64,000 bases of DNA, taken from contig NZ_LFYT02000011.1 in the NCBI RefSeq assembly GCF_001270065.2, positions 51,129 through 115,128 of the forward strand, read 5' to 3'. The notes beneath the pieces were generated by a model. That model did not search any database and was not told where the DNA came from. It saw nothing but the letters and a program-made list of their open reading frames with translations. Below are positions 53,843 through 61,696 of this stretch, piece after piece (positions within the stretch are counted from its first letter, which is position 1; each line of letters opens with the position of its first letter). Made by a program: the position numbers and the translations under genes. This DNA comes from Limnohabitans planktonicus II-D5. GTDB taxonomy: Bacteria > Pseudomonadota > Gammaproteobacteria > Burkholderiales > Burkholderiaceae_C.

Positions 53843-54172
53843 TCAATCGGCTTCGCTGGCGATCTGCACACACACTGCACGGCACAGCGTAACGACCTTG
53901 TCGTTGATGATGCGGTAATAGATTTGAACACCCTCGCGGCGCTTGCCCAACACCCCCGATTGGTACAGCGTGTTCAGGTGCTGCGACATATTGGGCTGAG
54001 TGGTGTCGATCTCGGCGAGCAACTCGCCCACGTTTTTCTCGCCGTTGCACAGGGCGCTGATGATGCGCAGACGCATGGGGGCCGACATGACGCGAAACAC
54101 CTCGGCAGCTTTTTCAAAAACCTCTTCCGATTCGGTCAGGGCGTTGTTGTTTGTCAATGGGGTCTTGGCCAT
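53843..54172 (-). CDS. ArsR-family repressor, BigR/SqrR-type persulfide sensor
   Basis: A 109-residue winged-helix protein. MRLRIISALCNGEKNVGELL supplies the helix-2 cysteine, the recognition helix is TTQPNMSQHLNTLYQSGVL, and the C-terminal helix has VVTLCRAVCVQIA. The two key cysteines match the dithiol of BigR/SqrR sensors that form polysulfide bridges. It is the first gene of the DsrE-fccA-fccB operon and a closer match to the family than soxR at 35354. ATG 54172 is used; a TTG upstream is possible. Confidence 0.88.
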   Translation of the reverse strand: MAKTPLTNNNALTESEEVFEKAAEVFRVMSAPMRLRIISALCNGEKNVGELLAEIDTTQPNMSQHLNTLYQSGVLGKRREGVQIYYRIINDKVVTLCRAVCVQIASEAD

Positions 54173-54442
54173 GGCTATGTTTTCAATCTCGGCGTGCAAA
54201 GGGCTGAACGACTTGTGTTTTGAGTATTTTGTCTATTTTCGCCCCAATTGGCGGCATCCATTTGCACTTTGCGGGTGAACAGACCCAATACAGCACAACG
54301 ATGACCATGACCGCCTACAGGCCGGAGCATCGTGACTCAGGCATTGATTCGTCTGGGGTGCTCCGGTTTCTGAAAATTGTGAGCTTGCCAGCGCCGGGCT
54401 CATTTTTGCCCATTTTCCAATCTATAATTCGCGGCTTCGTGT

Positions 54443-54518
54443 GGGACCATAGCTCAGTTGGTAGAGCAGCGGACTTTTAATCCGTTTGTCGTGGGTTCGA
54501 CCCCCGCTGGTCCCACCA
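54443..54518 (+). tRNA. tRNA-Lys (anticodon UUU)
   Basis: A 76-base cloverleaf: acceptor GGGACCA/TGGTCCC with A discriminator and encoded CCA, D arm GCTC/GAGC, anticodon loop CTTTTAA, T loop TTCGACC. All stems pair. Confidence 0.95.
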
Positions 54519-54524
54519 AAAAAA

Positions 54525-54563
54525 TTAAAAAACCACTGTGTGCCTGTGCACCCAGTGGTTTTT
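54525..54563 (+). terminator. Terminator after tRNA-Lys
   Basis: AACCACTG pairs with CAGTGGTT, followed by TTTTTT. Confidence 0.88.
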
Positions 54564-54730
54564 TTTCGGGGTAGCAATGTCCCTGCTCACGCTGTAGCCT
54601 CATGCGGGTGATCCAAGCGTGGGCCGACTGGCCCGGCGGGTAGCTTGTCTGACTTTCACCTCTTCACCTCGTGCCACGCGGTTTGAACGAGTGCATCACG
54701 CCATTTGCGCAGGGGTATTCCGGAGTGCTC

Positions 54731-56245
54731 ATGAACATCCACAAGCGCATCCAGAATGCCGCACTGCATCCCAAAATCATGCCTGCTGCGCAAGCTGCCA
54801 GCCTGATCCCGCTCGGTGCCAATGTGGGCATGAGCGGATTCACTGGCGCGGGCTACCCCAAAGCCGTGCCGCAAGCCCTGGCCGCCCGGTTGTCTGCCCT
54901 GCACGCAGCGGGGCAAACCCATGCCAGCATCAACTTGTGGACCGGCGCCTCCACCGCGCCCGAGCTGGACGGTGTGCTGGCAAAGGCGCATGGCATCCAG
55001 ATGCGGCTGCCCTACCAGTCAGACCCCAGCTGCCGCCAGCAGATCAACGCCGGGCAAATGCGTTACACCGACATGCACCTGTCACATGTAGCGCCCATGG
55101 CGCGTGCAGGCTTTCTGGGCACGCTTGATGTGGCCGTGGTGGAAGTGGTCGGCATCTTGCCCGATGGGCGCATGATGGCCTCCACCTCGGTCGGCAACAA
55201 CCAAACCTGGCTGGACCTGGCGCAGCACATCATTCTGGAAGTCAACTTGCACCAGAATCCGGCACTCGAAGGCATGCACGACATGGCGCACAACATGCCC
55301 ATGCCACCACACGGCCAGCCGATTGCCCTGACCCACCCCAGTGAGCGCATCGGCACGCCCTATCTGCAGGCCGACCTGTCCAAGGTGATGGCTGTGGTCA
55401 TCACCGATCACCCTGACCGCAACTCGGCCTTTGATGCCCCCAATGAGGTGTCGGCCCAAATCGCCGGGCACTTGATTGACTTTCTCCAAGACGAAGTCCA
55501 AGCAGGTCGCCTGCCACCATCGCTGCTGCCGCTGCAATCGGGCGTGGGCAACACCGCCAACGCAGTGCTGGCTGGGCTCAACCAAGGTCCTTTTGACCAG
55601 ATGACCGCCTACACCGAAGTGCTGCAAGACGGCATGCTTGACATGCTGCGCTCGGGCAAGCTGAGCTGTGCATCGGCCACGGCCTTGTCGCTCAGCCCGA
55701 CGGCCTTGGCCGAGTTCAACGCCAACATCGACTTTTACCGCCAGCGCATCGTGCTGCGCCCGGAAGAGATCAGCAACCACCCCGAGCTGATCCGCCGCCT
55801 GGGCGTGATCGCCATGAACACCATGATCGAAGCCGACATCTACGGCAACGTCAACTCCACCCACATCATGGGCTCGGCCATCATGAACGGCATTGGCGGC
55901 TCGGGCGACTTTGCGCGCAACGCTCGCCTGTCGATTTTCATGAGCCCCTCGGTGGCCAAGGGCGGCAAGATTTCCAGCATCGTGCCCATGGTCTCGCACC
56001 ACGACCACACCGAGCACGATGTGCACATCATCGTGACCGAACAAGGCCTGGCCGACCTGCGCGGCCTGGCCCCCACCCAACGCGCCCGCTTGATTGTGGA
56101 GCGCTGCGCCCATCCATCTTTTCGCCCCCAACTGCTGGACTACATGGACCGCGCCCAGCGCAGCGGTGCAGGCCTGCACACACCCCACCTGCTGGACGAA
56201 GCGCTGAGCTGGCACAGCCGGTATCTGAAGACTGGGCAGATGTGA
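54731..56245 (+). CDS. Acetyl-CoA hydrolase / succinyl-CoA:acyl CoA-transferase family
   Basis: A 504-residue class I CoA-transferase. N-terminal GMSGFTGAGYPKAVPQALA, the middle region with LPLQSGVGNTANAVLAGL, and the motif DIYGNVNSTHIMGSAIMNGIGGSGDFARNA split across residues 375-405 mark the acetyl-CoA hydrolase/propionyl-CoA:succinate transferase group. The start is ATG 54731 with GGAG upstream. It may recycle acetate or propionate CoA. It is a single gene. Confidence 0.88.
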   Translation: MNIHKRIQNAALHPKIMPAAQAASLIPLGANVGMSGFTGAGYPKAVPQALAARLSALHAAGQTHASINLWTGASTAPELDGVLAKAHGIQMRLPYQSDPSCRQQINAGQMRYTDMHLSHVAPMARAGFLGTLDVAVVEVVGILPDGRMMASTSVGNNQTWLDLAQHIILEVNLHQNPALEGMHDMAHNMPMPPHGQPIALTHPSERIGTPYLQADLSKVMAVVITDHPDRNSAFDAPNEVSAQIAGHLIDFLQDEVQAGRLPPSLLPLQSGVGNTANAVLAGLNQGPFDQMTAYTEVLQDGMLDMLRSGKLSCASATALSLSPTALAEFNANIDFYRQRIVLRPEEISNHPELIRRLGVIAMNTMIEADIYGNVNSTHIMGSAIMNGIGGSGDFARNARLSIFMSPSVAKGGKISSIVPMVSHHDHTEHDVHIIVTEQGLADLRGLAPTQRARLIVERCAHPSFRPQLLDYMDRAQRSGAGLHTPHLLDEALSWHSRYLKTGQM

Positions 56246-56274
56246 AGGTGATCGCTGCTGGCCCCTCCAACTGG

Positions 56275-56490
56275 TCATGTCGGGGCTGAAGCCACCGACC
56301 TACAAGAGATGCCACCCATCATCGCTGCAAAACCTCTCGCAGGTCGGTGGTCGAAGACCCCGACAAATGCTTGATCCACTCGCTGCGCCTGCTTGGGCAT
56401 TCATGGTCAATCGGACAAACGTCGGACTCTTCGAGTACCGACCTACGGGATGTGTCTGCGTAGGCCGGCGGCTTCAGCCTCGACGGCGCG
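56275..56490 (-). repeat. Divergent cruciform repeat cluster E
   Basis: Contains one canonical inverted unit (about 56340-56456, with GGTCGAAGACC and ACTCTTCGAGT hairpins) flanked by two half-units in which the inner stem is changed to GGCTGAAGCC (56278-56300 and 56460-56483, the latter inverted). The usual terminal inverted repeats are missing. It lies between the 3' ends of the CoA-transferase and the small basic gene. Confidence 0.75.
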
Positions 56491-56573
56491 GTGACAGTGC
56501 ACGACTTACCGCCAGAGATAGCCTCAGGTCGATGTCCAATTGCTGGCAGCAAGCCCTGTGGCCAAATCTGTAT

Positions 56574-56900
56574 TCACGACGACAAAGCGGCTTCAAGCTG
56601 TGCCTTGTTCATCTTCGATCGCCCCTTCAGTCCACGCTGGCGGGCCTCATTGCGAAGCTGAAGCAATGTTCGCCCACCCGGGCCTTTGTGGGAGCGCATG
56701 CCGCCACGTTGCCCAGAAGACATGTCATTGAGAGAAGACGCACTGGCAGTCTCGGATTCACCGTGGCGTGCGCGCTCTTTGTTGACCACCCGCGCTGCGA
56801 TCTCTTGGGCCAGAGGTTCGGGCTTGCCCGATTCAAGCAGGCTGTCCTTGATGTGTTCGTATTGACGTTCGCGTTTGGCGCTCCAGGTTTTTTTGGGCAT
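56574..56900 (-). CDS. Small basic protein with Rho-N/SAP-like C-terminus
   Basis: A 108-residue protein: MPKKTWSAKRERQYEHIKDS, then EIAARVVNKERARHGE, and the end LQLRNEARQRGLKGRSKMNK followed by AQLEAALSS. The tail is a Rho-N/HeH-like nucleic-acid-binding helix pair. Homologs are often called plasmid stabilisation proteins, which I would not take literally. AAGGAG precedes the start. Confidence 0.75.
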   Translation of the reverse strand: MPKKTWSAKRERQYEHIKDSLLESGKPEPLAQEIAARVVNKERARHGESETASASSLNDMSSGQRGGMRSHKGPGGRTLLQLRNEARQRGLKGRSKMNKAQLEAALSS

Positions 56901-57012
56901 GACAACTCCTTGGGTGTTGGCTTGGTTGAGAAAAGCAAATGAATACAGGGGGTGTTTGATGGCACAAGTCATGCGCTGCAATCCATTGGTCTTGCGCCTG
57001 AAGTCATAAAAA

Positions 57013-57573
57013 TCACCTCGGCACAGCCGTCATCTGAAGAGGAACCTGAACCAAATAGACGCCAGCTCGGGCATCGCGTCGATTCTGTAAAAGCGCATGC
57101 ACGGGCAGGCGCAGCAGCTTTCGCTCTCCGGGCTCCAATTTCACAACCACTTGCAAAGCTTGACCCCCATTGGAGCCATCACCCCAAAGTTGAGCCCATT
57201 GCGCATCCAGAAAAAAATCGACGAGCAAAGCATCTTGACCGGACTGAAGAAGCGCCGTGTGAGACCCCATGCGCGAAAAGGTCACAGAAATCTCCACCGA
57301 ACGAACGTCTTGCGACAGGTTTTGACATGTCACGGTCACCTCGCCTTCACCTTGCACCCAAAGTGGTCTGTATCGGGTCAGTGTGCCAAAGTCCAGGCGT
57401 GTGGATTGAATATTGCATTCCACCGACGCCAGGTCAGCGGGTGACGCATGAACACCGTCAGGGCAGGTCAAGCCCATGCCTGCCAACAAGGCCAGCGCAA
57501 GCCCCAAATCGCGCGCATGTTTTGGCCAGTTCGTTGGCTGATGTGCACAGTGCGTCAGGTCAAGCATGTTCAT
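57013..57573 (-). CDS. Spore coat U/SCPU-domain pilus subunit, probable tip adhesin
   Basis: A 186-residue exported protein at the 3' end of a chaperone-usher cluster. The signal peptide region is LGLALALLAGMGLT. The mature part has CNIQSTRLDFGTLTRYRP, then VTVTCQNLS and a C-terminal RAGVYLVQVPLQM strand, the SCPU fold found in archaic (Csu-like) pili. Its position last after the usher matches CsuE-type tip proteins. It overlaps the usher gene by 4 bp. Confidence 0.8.
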   Translation of the reverse strand: MNMLDLTHCAHQPTNWPKHARDLGLALALLAGMGLTCPDGVHASPADLASVECNIQSTRLDFGTLTRYRPLWVQGEGEVTVTCQNLSQDVRSVEISVTFSRMGSHTALLQSGQDALLVDFFLDAQWAQLWGDGSNGGQALQVVVKLEPGERKLLRLPVHALLQNRRDARAGVYLVQVPLQMTAVPR

Positions 57574-59930
57574 GGCGCTTCTCGCAGGTCGCAGATGAAA
57601 GGCCCCAGGCGCGGCTGTGGATCGGTGGTGAGGGGGCTATCAATGGCTAGACGGCATATTTTTTGTTTCACGCGCACCTCCACCTCTGTTTTGGCAGGCA
57701 AGTTTTGCAGGTAGGCCTCACCGCGCAGACCCACTGATGCCGTCTCGCCACTGGAAAGCACATGGACTCTCGCACCAATGGGTAAAGATTGACCGTCTGG
57801 CGACGCCAACACGAGCACCGCAGGTCGTTCACGCACAATTGAAAAATCCACCAACACCCCACCGCGCCCTCTGGGCACGGCCGTGATTTCATTGCTGGCG
57901 ACGCGGTATTGCATCGGCACTTCTTCAGGCTTGATGGCCAGCAGATTCTTTTGATACGGGTTCAATGTCGTCACCAACGCCATGCCCTTCGAGTCGCTCA
58001 CGGCCACAGGCAAGTTCCATCGGTAGATGGGGATATCGGGTGCATCGCCAGTGGACACCAGTGCAAAGCCACCATGAATGGGTGGACCATAAAACCGATG
58101 CCCTGCAAGCAGTCCCAAGCTGCCTGCAGTGCGCGCCCGCCAGGATGCGCCATTCGGGGAACTCACCCAGTCCAATCCGTGTTCACCCCCATCCGAACGC
58201 ATGTCAATGCCCGCAAAAAATCGGGATCTTTCTGAGGTGGTCACGGCGTTATTCAATTCGATGCCGCCGCGCCAGGCCACGCCTTTGTCTGTCACACCGG
58301 GAGTGGCGTAATCGGTACGGATCGCTGAGCCCCGACCCTGCTTGTTCATGCTGGTGCTCAAGAACGCGCCACGCTCCAAAGGGATATTCAGCATGAACTG
58401 GAGCAGCGTGCCATCCAGGCTGCGCACAGCACTCAGCGAAACGTTCGTCACGCCAAAGCTTTTGGTCCAGCCCACGCTGCTGATGGAACGCGACTTGCCT
58501 GACCAGTCTGCAAGACGACCCCAGCTGATGCTCACGCTACCCAGCTCTGAGCCCAGGGCGCGCGCTGCGAAAAAGCGCATGTCGTCTCTTGGTCGATTTC
58601 GGGCTTTCCAAACATCACCGAGCAGTTCAAAAGCAGAAGATGCATGGCTGTAGCTGGCACCCATGCTCGATCGACTGTCTTGCCATTGAACCGATGCGCC
58701 CAGCTTTTGTCCCGCATTGGAGGGCGAGCGACTGAATGCAAGGTTGACATTCCCGATGGCCAGGCCAAACAAGGCCACTGTGGCACCTGCACCGACACTG
58801 CTTTGGTGTGTACTGAGCGCAGCACCCGCATCCAGTGTCACCCTGCGCGAGAGGCCCCAACGGTGTGCGCTGGCCAGAAATGGCGTTTCATACCGGTCCA
58901 GATCGGGGCGCAACCAACCGGCGGTGTAACTGAAGCCGTGCAAGCCTTGACGGTACAAACTTGGGGTTTGCAGATAAGGCACAACAACGACGCGTTCGTT
59001 GTTCAGCGCATCACGGATGAGCACCTTGACCATGCCATTGACCCCCACGGTGGGCAAACCACTGATTTCAAAGGGACCCGGTGCCACCGTGACGGGAGAG
59101 CCCACACGCCGGTCATTGAGGAAAAATTCCAGTGTGCTGGGCAAACGTGCAGCGTCAAAGAGCGTAGGCGTTTCCAGCGTAGAGAAGGACGGATTCAGCC
59201 GAAAATTGCTCTGCCAAGAGACACCTCCATAACGCACGCTGGGCACACCGGTGCCCGCTTGCAGCACATCGTCGCCCACAGACAGGGTGGTCAGGTTTTC
59301 AGGATCATCACGCCAAAAAGTGGTGCCCAGCCGTGTGAACTTTTTCTCAACCACAGGGTTCAAAGTGGCCTGCCGTGACTCAGTGGTCTTCATGGCGGTC
59401 GTCAACTGCAGCAAGCCCGCAGAACCGAACAATGACAGCACTTGGGTACTGTTCATGGCCACTGATGCATTGCCACTGCGACTGGCTTGCACGCTGTAGT
59501 TGAGCAGCGCCCCCGGCGCTGCGGGCAGGGGCTTTCCCACTTGCGGTGCATTCAGGTTCATACGGGTGAACCCATACCATTCGGGCTCCACCTCCAAAGA
59601 GACCAGAAGGCGCTTGGCGTCAACCCTCACGACCATGCCTTCATTGCCGTCAAGGGGAACAAGCGCCATGCCATCTTGCATGATGTGAGGGATCGACTTT
59701 GAAAACCCCAAGTTCAAAAAGTCTTGTCGGGCCATGGAAGGTCGCCATTGCGCATCAAAGACCAGCAGTGCAAAACCCGCTTGCGTGACACCATTGACCA
59801 CCACACCATAAAAACCACTGCTTGTGTTCGTCGCACTCGCTGTGCCCAACATCAAGAAAGAAACGAACACGAGAAAGTGCGGACGTACGCTCTTGCATGC
59901 TCTAGCGCAAATGGGGGCGCATTTCAGCAT
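57570..59930 (-). CDS. Outer-membrane usher of an archaic chaperone-usher pilus
   Basis: About 786 residues, FimD/PapC superfamily (CsuD-like). A signal region ends LMLGTASAT. The N-terminal domain has SGFYGVVVNGVTQAGFALL. The barrel and plug include LPSTLEFFLNDRRVGSPVTV and GPFEISGLPTVGVNGMVKV. The C-terminal domains end with LPAKTEVEVRVKQKICRL. ATG 59930 overlaps the chaperone gene by 29 bp; the frame extends further but only by overlapping more of it. Confidence 0.88.
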   Translation of the reverse strand: MLKCAPICARACKSVRPHFLVFVSFLMLGTASATNTSSGFYGVVVNGVTQAGFALLVFDAQWRPSMARQDFLNLGFSKSIPHIMQDGMALVPLDGNEGMVVRVDAKRLLVSLEVEPEWYGFTRMNLNAPQVGKPLPAAPGALLNYSVQASRSGNASVAMNSTQVLSLFGSAGLLQLTTAMKTTESRQATLNPVVEKKFTRLGTTFWRDDPENLTTLSVGDDVLQAGTGVPSVRYGGVSWQSNFRLNPSFSTLETPTLFDAARLPSTLEFFLNDRRVGSPVTVAPGPFEISGLPTVGVNGMVKVLIRDALNNERVVVVPYLQTPSLYRQGLHGFSYTAGWLRPDLDRYETPFLASAHRWGLSRRVTLDAGAALSTHQSSVGAGATVALFGLAIGNVNLAFSRSPSNAGQKLGASVQWQDSRSSMGASYSHASSAFELLGDVWKARNRPRDDMRFFAARALGSELGSVSISWGRLADWSGKSRSISSVGWTKSFGVTNVSLSAVRSLDGTLLQFMLNIPLERGAFLSTSMNKQGRGSAIRTDYATPGVTDKGVAWRGGIELNNAVTTSERSRFFAGIDMRSDGGEHGLDWVSSPNGASWRARTAGSLGLLAGHRFYGPPIHGGFALVSTGDAPDIPIYRWNLPVAVSDSKGMALVTTLNPYQKNLLAIKPEEVPMQYRVASNEITAVPRGRGGVLVDFSIVRERPAVLVLASPDGQSLPIGARVHVLSSGETASVGLRGEAYLQNLPAKTEVEVRVKQKICRLAIDSPLTTDPQPRLGPFICDLREAP

Positions 59931-60726
59931 GAGGAACGACCTCGAGCGTCTGAGCGTCACTTTGTTGAACCACGATCCGCCACGAAAGGTGCAACTTGTC
60001 ATGTGCAACTGGAAAACGCCATTCATGCCATGCATGGGCCAACACGGTGGTTCGTCTTTGGCTGGCCATCTCCGCTTGGACATCAGGTCCGGATTGCTGA
60101 GTCAGCCCCACCATGTTCAGTACCGTATGAGTGGATGAAGGATTGTCCACGCGCACAACCAAAGTGCCACCTTCCTCGCGCATTTGCCACACCAAGGGAA
60201 GTGGACCTGCGCGGCTCGAAGAAGCCACAAAAACTGGAATCGCGTATCGCATGGCAAATTCAACAATCCCGCGCTCAGCTGAGTTGTCATCGGGTCGGGG
60301 CACCTCTGCCAGAAACAATCGATAAGACTGCTCAAGGGGCAAGCGCTGAGGGTTGCGAAACCCCACGCGAATAATCTGTGACTCAGCAGCTGCCAAGGTG
60401 AACATGGGCGGGCTGGCAATGAAGTCTTGCGTGGCCTCGTAACGGTCTACCCCATCGACTTGAAGCCAGCGAAAGACACTGATTTGGTACAACACCTCGC
60501 GCTGTCGTTCGTTGCGCACCGTGATGATCGCCCGGCCATCTGGCGGCACATGGACGATGACGGGTGAGATCGTTATGGCAGCCTGCGCTGGCAGGCAAAC
60601 TCCGACAAGCAAGCAAAAAACCAGAAAGCTCAGCTGTTGGGCAAATTGCCGTATTTTGAAAGTTTGGCGTCTCCGAAAATTTATAAACCCGACATCAGAA
60701 CGCGATGGTGACGACGACCTGGTCAC
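59902..60726 (-). CDS. Periplasmic pilus chaperone (PapD/CsuC-like)
   Basis: About 274 residues with two Ig-like domains: ITISPVIVHVPPDGRAIITV (G1 strand region), then QIIRVGFRNPQRLPLEQSYR with the conserved arginine and Tyr-Arg motif, and a C-terminal domain ending in VVQQSDAQTLEVV. No ATG/GTG/TTG lies in the gap after the subunit gene. A GTG at 60726, inside the 3' end of that gene, has AGGA seven bases upstream and is taken as start, giving a long n-region before the signal core. Confidence 0.82.
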   Translation of the reverse strand: MTRSSSPSRSDVGFINFRRRQTFKIRQFAQQLSFLVFCLLVGVCLPAQAAITISPVIVHVPPDGRAIITVRNERQREVLYQISVFRWLQVDGVDRYEATQDFIASPPMFTLAAAESQIIRVGFRNPQRLPLEQSYRLFLAEVPRPDDNSAERGIVEFAMRYAIPVFVASSSRAGPLPLVWQMREEGGTLVVRVDNPSSTHTVLNMVGLTQQSGPDVQAEMASQRRTTVLAHAWHEWRFPVAHDKLHLSWRIVVQQSDAQTLEVVPHAEMRPHLR

Positions 60727-61216
60727 TGTAATTTCCTGCGCGACTATTCTTGGTCTCGGCACCAATGACACGGCCATAAATGTTCATAGATTTCTCGTAG
60801 CCATTACCCATGCCATCTGTTAGGAGATTGTTATTGCCCGCACCCGCCGCACTGGCTCCGATCTCTGCTCCGCCGTCCTTGTAGAGAATGTAAGGCAAGC
60901 GATTGTTACCCGAAGCCATTTGCCGACGGAACTGGTCACCCGTGCCGCCTGTTGTCGTGGAGTGGCCGCCATTACTCAGGTCCAGCGTGTAGGCCGTTCC
61001 TGATGTACAAGTCGACGCCAGCACTGCCGCGGCATTCTTGTCGACTCCTGGCTCGACATTGTCGAATTTCAATCCCATGACCGACAGCTTGCAACTGGCC
61101 ACAATGGTGGCGCTCACATCCATCGTCGCTGTTTGCGTCGCAGCATGACTGCCCATGGCACAGCACATTCCCAGCAGTGGGAGCAGGTTTCTGAGGTTCC
61201 GCTGAATGCAGTTCAT
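60695..61216 (-). CDS. SCPU-domain major pilin subunit (CsuA/B-like)
   Basis: A 173-residue exported subunit. The signal (LLPLLGMCCAMGSHA) is followed by TQTATMDVSATIVASCKLSV with the first conserved cysteine, TCTSGTAYTLDLSNGG with the second, and the closing strand YSDQVVVTIAF. It is rich in Gly, Asn, Ser and Thr like other archaic pilins. ATG 61216 is used, although an upstream TTG has slightly better spacing to AAGGA. Confidence 0.85.
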   Translation of the reverse strand: MNCIQRNLRNLLPLLGMCCAMGSHAATQTATMDVSATIVASCKLSVMGLKFDNVEPGVDKNAAAVLASTCTSGTAYTLDLSNGGHSTTTGGTGDQFRRQMASGNNRLPYILYKDGGAEIGASAAGAGNNNLLTDGMGNGYEKSMNIYGRVIGAETKNSRAGNYSDQVVVTIAF

Positions 61217-61246
61217 GCCCAAGTTTTCCTTTCAAAGATCACATTC

Positions 61247-61274
61247 ACTCACCCACAATATGTTGCGGGTGAGT
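61247..61274. other. Leader hairpin upstream of the pilus operon
   Basis: ACTCACCC (61247-61254) and GGGTGAGT (61267-61274) form an 8-bp stem 30 bases before the pilin ATG. On the plus strand it is followed by T-rich bases and would look like a terminator, but there is no plus-strand gene before it. I see nothing else in 61275-61541. Confidence 0.35.
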
Positions 61275-61541
61275 TGTTTTTTGATGGTACGCCGAACTAA
61301 TGAGTTGTATTGTGCGAAAGCACACACACAAGGCCGGGAACAGACAGTGGTGAGGGCCAATGTGAACAAGCAATTGGAAACCGTTGGAGGTGGTTCTTGT
61401 CTGTTTTTGCAGGCGCTTGCCCCCCTGTTCGCCCTTCTTGACACCCCAAAAAAAAGCCCACGACTTTCGCCTTGCGTCAGATGACCCCGTTGAGGTTCAA
61501 AGACATTTGTTGCCAATCAATAGGCCTGATCGACCTTGTTT

Positions 61542-61676
61542 CTACGCCGGCACCGAGGGGCGACCCCAGTCGGCCAGCAGCAGGGCCTGTGGGTTGAGGT
61601 CGCGCTCATGGCGGTGCATGACAAAACGAACCTGCAAAGCTGGGTTCGTCAACGCAAGGTAAGGGGGCCAACGCAT
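61542..61676 (-). CDS. Putative 44-residue protein after the iron permease gene
   Basis: ATG 61676 opens 20 bp after the permease stop on the same strand. The frame starts MRWPPYLALTNPALQVRFVM and later contains HERDLNPQALLLADWG. No family is recognised. It may be a real short gene or the fragment of an ABC partner lost by deletion. Confidence 0.3.
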   Translation of the reverse strand: MRWPPYLALTNPALQVRFVMHRHERDLNPQALLLADWGRPSVPA

Positions 61677-61696
61677 CGCCCGCTGCGGCGCAAGCG

